DNA from: Thermocatellispora tengchongensis
GTDB taxonomy: Bacteria > Actinomycetota > Actinomycetes > Streptosporangiales > Streptosporangiaceae
Reading direction: 5' to 3'
NCBI RefSeq assembly: GCF_014202315.1
Contig: NZ_JACHGN010000006.1
Coordinates: 248,001 to 312,000 of the forward strand
DNA: 64,000 nt
Made by a program: the position numbers and the translations under genes. Numbering within the stretch: the first letter of the stretch is position 1; every line of letters starts with the position of its first letter. The notes beneath the pieces were generated by a model. That model made no database searches and was not told the origin of the DNA. It was given only the letters and a program-made list of their open reading frames with translations. Shown in pieces: positions 50,231-59,524 of this stretch.

Positions 50231-51189
50231 TTCGAGTACAGCCCCTTCTCACCGAGCAGGTGGGCGACCTTGTTCGCGCCGAACACCAGGACCATGCCGA
50301 CCAGGCCCTTGACCAGGCCGACCGCGGCGGCCACGCCCCAGTTGCCGTCCACCACGCCGTGCGAGTACACGTAGGTGTCCAGCACTTCCGACACCTCGGT
50401 GCCGACCATCTTCTGCTGCAGGATGATCTGCTCGAATCCGACGGTGAGCACGTCGCCGAGCTTGAGGATCAGCATCAGCACGATCACGCCCCGGATCGAC
50501 GGCAGCGTCACGTGCCAGAGCTGGCGGGTCTTGGACGCGCCGTCGATCGCGCTCGCCTCGTAGAGCTGGGCGTCCACGCGGGACAGCGCGGCCAGGAAGA
50601 TGATGGTGCCCCAGCCGGCGTCCTTCCAGATCACCTGGGAGGTGATCAGCGCGAGGAACAGGTCGGGGTTGCCGAGCAGCGGCACGGTGGCCAGGTCGTG
50701 CGAGCGCAGGAAGTTGTTCAGCAGCCCGGCGTTGCCCAGCATGTGCTGGAAGATCGCGACCACGACCACCCAGGACATGAAGTGCGGCAGGTACAGCACC
50801 GACTGCACCACCCGCTTGACCCGCTCGCCGGCCAGCGAGTTCAGCAGCAGCGCCAGCGCGATCGGCACCGGGAAGACGAACACGATCTGGACCAGGGAGA
50901 TGACCAGCGTGTTGGTGAGCGCGTTGAGGAAGGCCGGGTCGCCGTCGAACAGCACCCGGAAGTTCTCCAGCCCCACCCACGGGGCCTCCCAGATGGTCAG
51001 GTAGGGCCGGTAGTCCTTGAAGGCGATGACGTTGCCGAGCATCGGCACGTAGTGGAACAGCACGATGACCAGCAGGCCGGGCAGGCTGAGCAGCAGCAGG
51101 AACCGGTCCCTGCGCCAGCGTGAGGTCCTGGCCCGTGGTGCGGTGGGCGGCGCGGTGCGCACGGGGGGAGGGCGGAGGTCGAGGGCCAT
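50227..51189 (-). CDS. lplB: ABC transporter permease (LplB-like, CUT1)
   Basis: 320 aa. Cytoplasmic Arg-rich start, six transmembrane helices, Lpl-specific features FHYVPMLGNVIAFKDYRPY near 45-63 and SVLYLPHFMSWVVVVAIF near 130-147, and EAA loop SRVDAQLYEASAIDGASKTRQLW near 200-222. Partner of the LplC-like permease and the following LplA-like lipoprotein. Starts 4 bp after the binding-protein stop. Confidence 0.92.
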   Translation of the reverse strand: MALDLRPPPVRTAPPTAPRARTSRWRRDRFLLLLSLPGLLVIVLFHYVPMLGNVIAFKDYRPYLTIWEAPWVGLENFRVLFDGDPAFLNALTNTLVISLVQIVFVFPVPIALALLLNSLAGERVKRVVQSVLYLPHFMSWVVVVAIFQHMLGNAGLLNNFLRSHDLATVPLLGNPDLFLALITSQVIWKDAGWGTIIFLAALSRVDAQLYEASAIDGASKTRQLWHVTLPSIRGVIVLMLILKLGDVLTVGFEQIILQQKMVGTEVSEVLDTYVYSHGVVDGNWGVAAAVGLVKGLVGMVLVFGANKVAHLLGEKGLYSK

Positions 51190-51193
51190 CGGT

Positions 51194-52795
51194 TCAGTTG
51201 CCCTTGGCCAGCGCGGTCTCGTAGTCGCGGCGGATCTGGTCGCCGCCCTGGCGGCGCCACTCGGCCACGGCGGTGTCCCAGGCGGAGATCGGCTTGCGCC
51301 CGGAGACGATGTCCAGCTCCGCGGTGTCGATGATCTTGGTCAGGACGCCGTTCTTGTTCACCGCGGTGTCGGAGTACAGCGCGGCCGAGGGGTCGCGCAC
51401 CACGGTGGGCACCACGCGCTCCTGGAAGGCGCGCTGGGCGTCCACCCGCTCCTTGGCCCGCGGGCCGAGCACGTGCGGCGCGTCGGCGATGTACTCCAGC
51501 GGCAGCTTCACCTCGGCCTTGCCCAGCGCGGTCGGCTCGGGCCTGCCGTCCTTCCAGGTGTAGTGCACGCCCTCGGCGCCGAACTTGCGGAACATGTACT
51601 CGCTGGTGCCGAGCGGCGCGGCCAGCCAGTCGCACACCTTCAGCAGCCGGCGTACGCGGTCCTCGTCCGCCTTCTTGAAGGCGGTGATGGCGAATGCGGG
51701 GGTGCCGCCGCGGTGCTTGCCGCCGGGGGCGACGAGGCCGCCCACGTCCACCCTGTAGGTGTCGGCCAGGATGTCCCAGGCCGCGTAGCCGTCGGGGGTG
51801 AGCGCGATGGTGCCGTTGCCGAACAGGTCGCGCAGGTTGAGCTTGCCGCCCGCGGAGTCGGGGTGGAACAGGCCCGCCTTGACCATCTCGGCCACCCTGG
51901 CGACGGCCTCCTTGCGGCCCTCGACCTCCAGCTCCGAGACGAACTTGCCGCCCTCGACCCGCCACTTGTTGGGCACGTCCAGCATGCTGCCGACGAAGGC
52001 GATCACGCCCTTGGGGTTGCCGAAGGCCCAGCGGTTCTTGGACGCGTCGGTCAGGCCCTTGGCCAGCGCGAGGAAGTCGTCGTAGCTCGACAGCTCCTTG
52101 GACAGCCCGCGCTCCTCGATCAGGTCGTCGCGGGAGAACATGATCGTGCCGACGATCGCGCGCGGGATCGGGATCGCGTAGATGCCGCCGCCGTAGCCGG
52201 TGGTGGCCCAGGAGTCGGTCGGTATGTTGGCCAGGAACGGGTACGCCTTGACGGCGTCGCCGGACAGCAGGCCGCTGAGGTCGGCGCACAGCCGGGTGAG
52301 GATGTCGGCCCGGTTGGCCAGCCTGGCCGAGAGCAGCATGATGTCGGGCAGGTCGCCGCTGGCGATCACCGTGGACAGCTTGGCCAGGTAGTCGGCCTCG
52401 GGGACCATGGTGATGTCCAGCGTGGCGCCGAGCCGGTCGTTGAGCTGCTGCCAGTACGCGTTGGAGTTCACGCCCGGGGGCACGGGGTTGAACATGTTGG
52501 TCAGCACGCTGATCTCGCCCAGGCCCTCGCCCGGCTTGGTGTCGAAGGCGGTGACCGGGTTGTCCGGGAAGCGGTAGAACCCGGCGAGCACGCCGTCCGG
52601 AGTGGCGGGCAGGTCCGGCTTGACGAGCGTGGTGGGGATGTAGGACGGGTAGGTGACCTTCGCCGTGGCGCTGCGCGCGCCCGTCGCGGAGCCCCCGCCG
52701 CCGCACGCGGCCGTCAGGCCGCCCGCGGCGGCCAGCAGGGCGGCGCTCCCGCCGATCGTGAGGAACCTGCGCCTGCTGAATCGCGCGTCAGTCAT
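51194..52795 (-). CDS. lplA: Extracellular oligosaccharide-binding lipoprotein (LplA-like)
   Basis: 533 aa from the ATG at 52795. Twin-arginine-type signal (FSRRRFLTIGG) with lipobox TAAC near 31, so probably a Tat-exported lipoprotein. Large size (over 500 aa) and motifs TYPSYIPTTLVKPDLP, YWQQLNDRLGATLDITMVPEADY, ASGDLPDI are typical of LplA-like binding proteins for oligosaccharides from pectin or host glycans. Its first 8 bp overlap the end of the GH38-like gene. Confidence 0.92.
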   Translation of the reverse strand: MTDARFSRRRFLTIGGSAALLAAAGGLTAACGGGGSATGARSATAKVTYPSYIPTTLVKPDLPATPDGVLAGFYRFPDNPVTAFDTKPGEGLGEISVLTNMFNPVPPGVNSNAYWQQLNDRLGATLDITMVPEADYLAKLSTVIASGDLPDIMLLSARLANRADILTRLCADLSGLLSGDAVKAYPFLANIPTDSWATTGYGGGIYAIPIPRAIVGTIMFSRDDLIEERGLSKELSSYDDFLALAKGLTDASKNRWAFGNPKGVIAFVGSMLDVPNKWRVEGGKFVSELEVEGRKEAVARVAEMVKAGLFHPDSAGGKLNLRDLFGNGTIALTPDGYAAWDILADTYRVDVGGLVAPGGKHRGGTPAFAITAFKKADEDRVRRLLKVCDWLAAPLGTSEYMFRKFGAEGVHYTWKDGRPEPTALGKAEVKLPLEYIADAPHVLGPRAKERVDAQRAFQERVVPTVVRDPSAALYSDTAVNKNGVLTKIIDTAELDIVSGRKPISAWDTAVAEWRRQGGDQIRRDYETALAKGN

Positions 52796-55700
52796 GGCCT
52801 TGCCTTTCTGGTACGGCTCCCGGGTGCTCTCGGGGGCCCAGCTTGAGAGTGATCACCTGCCAGGGCCCGACGCGCACGGCGTCCGCGACCTCGCGGACCT
52901 CGCTCTCGTCGGCCCGGCACAGCACGACACGGCCCGGATGGCGCGGCCGTATCTCTCCCCCGAGCCCGCCCAGGTCCTGCACCCGGACGAGCAGCCCCTT
53001 CCGGTCCCGCGGCTCGGCCACCGTCGCGTGCGCCCACTCCGGCAGGCCGAGGTCCAGCAGGGAGGCGGCGCCGGCGTCCAGCGGCCGGGGACCGGTGTCG
53101 AACTTGTCCAGCCGCGTCACCTCCGAGACCATCGCCGCCGCCCTGACCTCCCGGCCCAGCCGCCCCGCCGCCACCGGGTCGAAGGCGGGCAGCGGCGCGA
53201 AGGCGTACCTGAGGGTGAGCGAGCCGTCCTGCTCCGGCGGCGTGTTGGTGGGCCAGTAGTTGTTCATGACCCAGGAGAAGATCGCGCCGGAGGCCGGCTC
53301 GAACCGCTCGGGCCAGGCGCCGCGCACGATGTCGCCGGCCGTGAACAGCGGCGCGTCGGCCGAGGTCCACGCGATCGCGCCCCCGCCTGCGTCTGCGCCC
53401 GTGCCCGGCTCGACCACCACGCCGTACTGGGTGGTGAACCACTCCTGGCAGGCGCCGGGCGCGTGGTCGGCGGCCGGGTCGATCCAGCCCTGCTGCCGGT
53501 CGTAGCGGAAGCGGGGCCGGTCGGCGGCGAACGGGAAGGCGACGTACACCGCCTCGCGGGCCAGCTCGCGCTCCTTCTCCAGCCGCACCACCACATCGAC
53601 GCGGTCGGAGCCGTCGCGCAGCAGCACGTCGGTCTCGACGTACGGCAGGCTGGGCGCGCTGCCCGTGGTCCGCAGCCGCCACCCGTCGTAGGTGCGGCGC
53701 AGCCCGACCGCCGTGGTCGCGGCCGGGAAGACGTCCAGTTCGGGCCGCTCGGCGCCGGGCAGCCGGCCGGCGATCGTGGTGTGCGGGTGCGCGGGGTGCG
53801 TGTGGGACCCGCCGCGTTCCGGAACGGCCGGGAACGCGGGGCCGTTGCGCACGTACAGCACCTCGCCGAGCCGCCCGTTGATCAGGTCGCGGCCGGTCGG
53901 GCGGTGCCGCAGGCCGAGCACGGCCCCGGTGCCGGGGTCGAGCGTCACCTCCCACCGCTCGGTCGTCAGCCGCTCCGGCACCGGCCGCCATTCCCCGGCC
54001 GCGCCGGACCCGGTTCCCGCGCGGGTCGTGCCGCCCTCCTCGCCCGGGGCGAGGGTGCGGCCGTCGCCGATCGGGACGGCGCGGTAGCCGAAGCCCGGCA
54101 CGTCGCGCACGGTGAGCCGCAGGCGGCGCAGCCCCGCGCACTCCGACAGCACCTCCGACTCCAGCGGGTACGCCGTGCCGGGCGGCGCCTCGACCTCGGC
54201 CTCGATGTCGCGGGCCCAGGGCAGCGGGTTGTGCACCAGCAGCGTCGGCCCCCGCGTCGCGACCAGTTCGCCGAGCTGGCTCAACGCCCGGCGCCCCTCG
54301 TCCAGCGCCGTCCGGTACGCCGTGTGCACCTGGTGCCGCTTCCAGTCGAGCTGGTCCTCCACCTGCGCGCCGTGCGGGTGGGCGAGCGCGTGGGACCAGG
54401 TCCAGGTGTGCTCGGCGCCGAACAGCGCCCCCTCCCAGGCGGCGTCGAGCGCCGCCCGGTTGGGCCGGTACGCCGGGTCGGCGTGCGCGACGAGCGCGGC
54501 CAGGCCCTCCGCTGCGGGCAGGGCCGTCTGGGCGCGCCGGTGCTCGGCGACGATGACCGCGCCGGTGCCGACGCCGTCCTCCCAGTAGCTGCCGCCGTCG
54601 CCGCGCCACACCGGAAGCCGCCCGGCCAGCGGCCGGACCGCGTCCAGGTAGGCCGCCATGGTGGACACCCGGATTGTGGGGAAGGCGTAGGCCGCGTTCC
54701 ACCGGGCGGCGAACCCGGCGTCGCCGTCGGCCAGGTCCTCGTTGTCGGCGTGCGTGCCGATGATCGCCAGGTCGTGCGGCAGGTAGCCGGGGCGCTCGTA
54801 GCGGGCCAGCAGCCGGCACAGCGCGTGCGCGCCGCCCTCGACGCTCTGCGGGTCGCCGGCCATGAAGCGGAGCTGGGAGTAGGTGTCGGAGAAGTGGGTG
54901 AGCACCCGGGTGCCGTCCACGCCCTCCCACATGACCGGGCTGAGCAGGTGCTGCAGGTCGCTGTCGGCGTTGGCGCCGCGGTGGTGGTTCTGGATGCCGA
55001 CGAAGCCCTCGACGCCCAGCGCGCCCAGGATGGACGGGATCGCGGCGCTGTAGGAGGGGACGTCGGTGAGGTTGGCGTAGGCGACGGGCACGCCGTGCCG
55101 GTCGCGCAGCTCCGCGGCCAGGTAGGCGGCCCGGTAGATCTCCTCCAGCGAGGCCACGCCCGACAGGAACAGGCTGTGGAAGGCGTTGACCGACAGCCGC
55201 CCCGACCGCAGCGCCTCCAGCACCCGCGCCGCCCGCTCCTTGGAGCGGGTCGCGAGGTACTGGGCCACGATGAGCGAGCCGTCCACGGAGAAGGCGAAAC
55301 CCGGGTCGCGGTCCAGCGCGTCCAGGGCGCGGTCCAGGTTGCGGCTGTGCAGCTCCAGCACCTTGCCCTGCGCGTCGGTGTAGCCCACGTCGAGGTGCAC
55401 GTGCGGGATGAGGTGCAGCGTCCACTTGCGCGCCGGGTCCAGCGTGTACGCCCGCGGCTCCGCGCCGCCGAGCACGACCTCCGCGCGCGTCCCGGCCGGG
55501 AACTCCGGCACCGGGAACCGGGCCCGCACCTGGCCGAAGTCCCGCCCCCGCCCCGGCAGGGCGACCCGGTGGACGCGGCCGGCCAGGCGGACCTCGGCGT
55601 GCTCGGGCAGGGGAGCGCCCGCGGGCGTGGTGACGGTGAGTTCGAGCAGCTCCTCCAGGCGGCCCCGGCGCTCCAGGTACAGCGGGGTGGCCGTGAGCGC

Positions 55701-56180
55701 GACCTCCTGGACGGGCGCCGGGCCGGGGGTCAGCGTGATCGAGCGCCAGGTGATGCCGCTGCCGAAGTGGTGGCCGTACTGCTCCCGGTGCCGCCGCGGC
55801 TGCTCGGGCAGCGTGACCGGGCCGGTGGCGGCCTCGCGGTCGATCGTGGTGGTGATCGACAGCACGTGCGGGCCGGGGCGCAGCCAGGCGCCGGGCAGGG
55901 CCACGTCGAGGACGACCTCGCCCGCGATCGGACCGTGCCGGTAGACCTCGGCGCGGTCCTCGCGGCGCACCACGGGGTGGAACAGGCCGCGGTGCGCGCC
56001 GTCGAGGCCGAGCTCCAGGTCCGGGCAGGGGCCGTGCCCGGCGGTGAACGCCAGGCGGAGCGTCCACCACTCGTGCTCGCCGCCGGCGAGGTCGAAGGGC
56101 AGCTCCACGCGGTGGGGCCGCAGACCGGCCGCCGCGTCGAGCGGGCCGGGCTGGAAGGCGGGGTCCGGGATCGGGATCAT
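52788..56180 (-). CDS. GH38-like alpha-mannosidase-type glycosidase with rhamnogalacturonate-lyase-like N-terminal domain
   Basis: 1130 aa from the ATG at 56180, overlapping the upstream stop by 4 bp. Residues about 15-155 resemble polysaccharide lyase family 4 domain III (a carbohydrate-binding jelly roll). The GH38 catalytic region starts at about 255 with the zinc/nucleophile motif HVHLDVGYTD (260-269) and continues with THADNEDL and GDGGSYWEDG. A long beta-rich C-terminal region follows. No signal peptide, so it should act on imported oligosaccharides. Substrate may be pectin-derived or N-glycan-like; inference. Confidence 0.85.
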   Translation of the reverse strand: MIPIPDPAFQPGPLDAAAGLRPHRVELPFDLAGGEHEWWTLRLAFTAGHGPCPDLELGLDGAHRGLFHPVVRREDRAEVYRHGPIAGEVVLDVALPGAWLRPGPHVLSITTTIDREAATGPVTLPEQPRRHREQYGHHFGSGITWRSITLTPGPAPVQEVALTATPLYLERRGRLEELLELTVTTPAGAPLPEHAEVRLAGRVHRVALPGRGRDFGQVRARFPVPEFPAGTRAEVVLGGAEPRAYTLDPARKWTLHLIPHVHLDVGYTDAQGKVLELHSRNLDRALDALDRDPGFAFSVDGSLIVAQYLATRSKERAARVLEALRSGRLSVNAFHSLFLSGVASLEEIYRAAYLAAELRDRHGVPVAYANLTDVPSYSAAIPSILGALGVEGFVGIQNHHRGANADSDLQHLLSPVMWEGVDGTRVLTHFSDTYSQLRFMAGDPQSVEGGAHALCRLLARYERPGYLPHDLAIIGTHADNEDLADGDAGFAARWNAAYAFPTIRVSTMAAYLDAVRPLAGRLPVWRGDGGSYWEDGVGTGAVIVAEHRRAQTALPAAEGLAALVAHADPAYRPNRAALDAAWEGALFGAEHTWTWSHALAHPHGAQVEDQLDWKRHQVHTAYRTALDEGRRALSQLGELVATRGPTLLVHNPLPWARDIEAEVEAPPGTAYPLESEVLSECAGLRRLRLTVRDVPGFGYRAVPIGDGRTLAPGEEGGTTRAGTGSGAAGEWRPVPERLTTERWEVTLDPGTGAVLGLRHRPTGRDLINGRLGEVLYVRNGPAFPAVPERGGSHTHPAHPHTTIAGRLPGAERPELDVFPAATTAVGLRRTYDGWRLRTTGSAPSLPYVETDVLLRDGSDRVDVVVRLEKERELAREAVYVAFPFAADRPRFRYDRQQGWIDPAADHAPGACQEWFTTQYGVVVEPGTGADAGGGAIAWTSADAPLFTAGDIVRGAWPERFEPASGAIFSWVMNNYWPTNTPPEQDGSLTLRYAFAPLPAFDPVAAGRLGREVRAAAMVSEVTRLDKFDTGPRPLDAGAASLLDLGLPEWAHATVAEPRDRKGLLVRVQDLGGLGGEIRPRHPGRVVLCRADESEVREVADAVRVGPWQVITLKLGPREHPGAVPERQGHD

Positions 56181-57694
56181 GTCGTCACTGTGAGCTGGGG
56201 CAGGGCGAGGACGCTGCCGTGTTCCTCCAGGGCGGCGGCCAGGTCGGCGTACCGGTGGTCCTGTACGGCCGCCCCGGTGCGGATCGACTGGGCGGCCAGC
56301 TCGCCGGCCGCCTCGCCGAGCATGCCGAAGCAGGGCTCCATGCGCGCCGACAGGTAGCCGACGTGGCTGGCGGAGAAGCAGACCGGCACGCAGATGTTCT
56401 CCACGCCGCCGCGCGCCGGGAACAGGCACTCGGCGGGGATCTGGTAGAGGTCGGCGGGGGCGTTGAACTCGGTGCCGCTGGGCGCGCCCTCCCCGGCGAT
56501 GACGTCCTCGCCCTCCGGGTAGAGCTGCACGATGTGGCAGTCGATGCCGTACTGCCAGCAGCACACCGGGGTGGTCTTGGTGTTGCCGGGCCGCAGCAGG
56601 TCGTGCTGGGTGAGCACGCGCTGGCCGATCATGCGCCGGCCCTCGCGGATGTAGAGCGCGTGCGGGAAGCCGGGGCCGTGAGGGCTGTCGGTGAACTCGT
56701 CGGGCGGCAGGCCGAACCCGCGCGCGTCGGCGCGGAAGGACTCCGGCAGCGAGGGGTCGTTGGCCAGCCAGTACAGCATGCCCTGGTGCCAGCGCACGTG
56801 CTCGGCGATGACCTCCTCGCGCCGCCGCCAGGTGCCGTCGGGGTAGTCCCAGGACGCGCCGGGCAGGTCGAAGCCGATGAACAGGGCCTGGTTGGTCTGG
56901 TACTTGCCGTTGGGCAGCAGGGCGGTGTGGGTCACGATCTGCGACAGCCCGCCGATCCCGCGCCGCTCCAGCAGCCGGCCGAGGTGGCGGTAGAGCGCGG
57001 GGTCGTAGCCGTCGGGCCGGGGGAACGGCAGCCGGTCCGGTCCCTTGGACAGCACCCCGCGGAAGTTGTACGCCTGCGTCTTGTCATCGCCCTCGCCCTC
57101 GGGCAGGTCGGGCTTGGCCCGCACCGGGTAGCCGGTGTTGGGCAGGAAGCCGTCGCGGCGCAGCGCCCTGGAGGGCAGGTAGCCGGCGTACGGCTCGTCG
57201 TAGGTCGCGCGGGACTCGCGGCCCACGGCGTACGGGACGCCGGCGGCGGCCATCAGGTCGCCCTCGTAGGAGGCGTCGATGAAGAACCGGGCCCGGTTGC
57301 CCAGGACCGACACGATCCGCCGCCCGCGCACCTCCACGTCGGCCGGGCCGTGGACGCGGGTGTTCAGCCGCACCTCGGCGCCGGCCTCGTCCAGCAGCCG
57401 GGCCGCGACCCGGGCGGCGACCTTGGGCTCGAAGCGGTACTGCCAGGCGGGGGTGCCGTACTCCGCGCCGATGGCGGCGAAGAACCGGCTCTGGGTCAGC
57501 CCGGCCAGGGCCTCGGGGGTGTTGGGGGTGTCGGTCTTGACCAGGCCGCCCGCCACGATGCCGCCCACGTGCCCGGTGGGCTCCAGGATCAGCGTGCGCA
57601 GCCCGCGCAGCCGCAGCCGCGTGGCCGCCATGATCCCGGCGAGCGTGGCGCCGTACACGACGACGTCGGGCCCGGCTCCGGTTCCGTGTTCCAT
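56177..57694 (-). CDS. FAD-dependent oxidoreductase, PF12831-like (copy 2)
   Basis: 505 aa from the ATG at 57694. FAD motif VVVYGATLAGIMAATRLRLRG at 10-30, HVGGIVAGGLVKTD near 41-54, then shared landmarks FIDASYEGDLMAAAGV, QAYNFR, RPDGYDPALYRHL, REGRRMIGQRVLTQHD and SASHVGYLSARMEPCFGMLGEAAG. The third oxidoreductase of the locus shows the same landmarks. Proteins of this family are found in glycan-degradation loci and are often misannotated as xanthan lyases; biochemical roles are mostly unknown. Its RBS and start lie in the right copy of a 25-bp tandem duplication. Confidence 0.87.
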   Translation of the reverse strand: MEHGTGAGPDVVVYGATLAGIMAATRLRLRGLRTLILEPTGHVGGIVAGGLVKTDTPNTPEALAGLTQSRFFAAIGAEYGTPAWQYRFEPKVAARVAARLLDEAGAEVRLNTRVHGPADVEVRGRRIVSVLGNRARFFIDASYEGDLMAAAGVPYAVGRESRATYDEPYAGYLPSRALRRDGFLPNTGYPVRAKPDLPEGEGDDKTQAYNFRGVLSKGPDRLPFPRPDGYDPALYRHLGRLLERRGIGGLSQIVTHTALLPNGKYQTNQALFIGFDLPGASWDYPDGTWRRREEVIAEHVRWHQGMLYWLANDPSLPESFRADARGFGLPPDEFTDSPHGPGFPHALYIREGRRMIGQRVLTQHDLLRPGNTKTTPVCCWQYGIDCHIVQLYPEGEDVIAGEGAPSGTEFNAPADLYQIPAECLFPARGGVENICVPVCFSASHVGYLSARMEPCFGMLGEAAGELAAQSIRTGAAVQDHRYADLAAALEEHGSVLALPQLTVTT

Positions 57695-57737
57695 GGTGTC
57701 CTCACACTCGCCGTTCCTTGGTGTCCTCACACTCGCC
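57688..57737. repeat. 25-bp tandem duplication across a gene junction
   Basis: 57688-57712 and 57713-57737 are identical except for one base (A57693 versus T57718). On the minus strand each copy carries the end of an ORF-like GTG TGA, GAGGA and a start-codon position; only the copy nearer the downstream gene keeps ATG, the other reads AAG. Confidence 0.95.
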
Positions 57738-59373
57738 GCTCGGGCAGGGCGTAGACCGGCGTCGGGCCCTTGCGCGCCTGCGACGGCCGCGTCACGGCGA
57801 TGTCCTCCGGCCAGGCGACGGGGACGCCGAGGGTGCCGGTGAGCAGGCGCTGCAGGTCGGCGGTCAGCTCGGCGGAGTCGGCGACCGCGTGGGGCTCGGT
57901 CCGGCCGGCCAGGCACAGCGCGGCCAGCGCGCCGACGGCCTCGCCGATGCTCCATTCGACCGGATGCAGCCGGTAGGCGCCGTTGGTGATGTGGGTGGTG
58001 CCGATGTTCTTGTTGGCCGGCAGCAGGTTGCGCATCCGCACCGGGATCAGCGCGCCCAGCGGGATCTGGAAGGGGTAGACCTCCAGGTTGACATAGTTGA
58101 CCCCGGCCGTGCTGGGGTGCAGGTCGATGTTGTAGTGGCCGACGCCCACCGAGTCGGCGAAGCGCTCGGCGCCGGCGCCCTCGGGCCGGTCCACGACGGC
58201 GATGTGCTGCTCCAGGACGGTGAACCTGGCCCGGATGCGCCGCGACTCCCTGATGTAGGCCGTCTTGGCCAGGCCGTCGCCGGTGCCGGTGAGGTCCGGG
58301 CGCAGCCTCAGGCCGGGGTAGCCGTGGCCGCCGTCGTGCCTGGGGGCCTCGGTCTGCATCCAGTGCAGGTAGGACAGCGACAGCTCCTTGCACCGGCGCA
58401 GCGCGAGCTCCCGGTCGGCGCCCTCGCCGAGCAGCGGGGCCTCCCAGTAGTCGATGTTGGGCCAGTTGACCAGCGTGATGTCGGTGGAGATCAGGGCCGG
58501 GTCGAACTGGGTGCGGGCGCGGATGCGGCGGAAGTGCCACAGGTCGGGCAGGCCCACCGCGTCCATGTCGCCTTCGAAGATCCGGTTGGTGCGGCCCTTC
58601 ATCGTGTGGATGTCGATCTTCTCCCAGGAGAGCTGGGGGCCGGGCCAGAACGGATCGACGTGGGTCTTCCAGTGGTCGTAGGACGCGGGCCGGTCGATCA
58701 CGTGCTCCTCGCCGGGCCGGTACTCCAGCGGGAAGCACCACGTGATCGCCTGCTGGTCGCGCGGGTCGGCCACCGGGGCGGCGTACGGCTCGCCGGTCTC
58801 GGCCTGGGACTCGGCGCCGATGACGTGCTCCACGCCGGCCAGCTCCAGCAGGTCGCCCAGCTCGGTGGCGTCCACGATCAGCGGCGCGGTCAGCGTGGTG
58901 CGCTCGCCGGTGCGGGTGCTCTCCACCACGACCTCGGTGATCCGGTCGCCCTCGGTGGCGGCGGCCACGGGCACGTGCTCGCGCAGCACGGTGACGCGCC
59001 CGGCCGAGATGTAGGGCATCAGCATCTCGTCCAGCACCGCCACCGCGACGCGCGGCTCCACGCACAGCTTGCTCACGTTGCCCAGGCCGGGGTTGAGGCC
59101 CGGCCGCGCGGCCGCCTCGGGGAGCAGGGGGTAGTTGCGCCGGTAGTAGTCGCGGATGCGGGTGCGCAGCTCGCGGTAGCCGGGCGAGATGTGCTCGGTC
59201 TCGATCCAGGGGTGTTCGTCGGAGGGCACCGCCTGCGCGGTGAGCTGCCCGCCGAGCCAGTCGGTCTCCTCGGTCAGCACCACGTGGTGACCGAGCCGCG
59301 CGGCGGTGAGGGCCGCGGCCACCCCGCCCAGGCCGCCACCGGCCACGACCAGGTCCGCCTTCATGATTTTCAT
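57727..59373 (-). CDS. FAD-dependent oxidoreductase, PF12831-like (copy 1)
   Basis: 548 aa from the ATG at 59373; ATGs at 59364 and 59394 are also in frame, the longer one adding rare AAA and TTA codons. FAD motif LVVAGGGLGGVAAALTAARLG near 7-27, DWLGGQLTAQAVPSDE near 38-53, VDATELGDLLELAGVEHVIG, and NYVNLEVYPFQIPLGALIP plus NLLPANKNIGTTHITNGAYRLHPVEWSIGEAVGALA at the C terminus. It is the first gene of the seven-gene operon and is more distant from the other two oxidoreductases. No SD is visible; a GATAAA -10-like sequence 6 nt upstream suggests a leaderless message. Confidence 0.86.
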   Translation of the reverse strand: MKIMKADLVVAGGGLGGVAAALTAARLGHHVVLTEETDWLGGQLTAQAVPSDEHPWIETEHISPGYRELRTRIRDYYRRNYPLLPEAAARPGLNPGLGNVSKLCVEPRVAVAVLDEMLMPYISAGRVTVLREHVPVAAATEGDRITEVVVESTRTGERTTLTAPLIVDATELGDLLELAGVEHVIGAESQAETGEPYAAPVADPRDQQAITWCFPLEYRPGEEHVIDRPASYDHWKTHVDPFWPGPQLSWEKIDIHTMKGRTNRIFEGDMDAVGLPDLWHFRRIRARTQFDPALISTDITLVNWPNIDYWEAPLLGEGADRELALRRCKELSLSYLHWMQTEAPRHDGGHGYPGLRLRPDLTGTGDGLAKTAYIRESRRIRARFTVLEQHIAVVDRPEGAGAERFADSVGVGHYNIDLHPSTAGVNYVNLEVYPFQIPLGALIPVRMRNLLPANKNIGTTHITNGAYRLHPVEWSIGEAVGALAALCLAGRTEPHAVADSAELTADLQRLLTGTLGVPVAWPEDIAVTRPSQARKGPTPVYALPERRV

Positions 59374-59374
59374 T

Positions 59375-59516
59375 GCTAATTTATCAGCTCTCATGGCTCG
59401 GATTCAGGTTCCAGACACGTTACACACGGGCTAAGCTTCCATGTCAATAGAGTGTTCGGCGCTAATTGAGCTGCAAATATCTCTGCTGGACAACCAGCGC
59501 CTGCTGATGTTAGAAC
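59375..59516. promoter_or_regulatory. AT-rich divergent promoter with LacI-type operator candidates
   Basis: GCTAATTTATCAGC (59375-59388) is an imperfect palindrome, GCTRAT-N2-ATYAGC, overlapping the minus-strand promoter. Related elements are GCTAATTGAGC (59461-59471) and GCTGATGTTAGAAC (59503-59516) before the plus-strand gene. A LacI-family regulator is encoded in the plus-strand unit, so it probably binds here and controls both operons, possibly with looping. Confidence 0.55.
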
Positions 59517-59524
59517 CCGTAATC

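Noticed and set aside
52653-56357. 1234-residue plus-strand open frame opposite the GH38-like gene
   Set aside because: Low-complexity shadow frame; the minus strand encodes recognisable GH38 motifs with coupled neighbours.
59441-59524. N-terminal extension of FAD oxidoreductase copy 3 starting at 59441
   Set aside because: The 28 extra codons include ATA, CTA and TTA and overlap operator-like elements, unlike coding sequence here.
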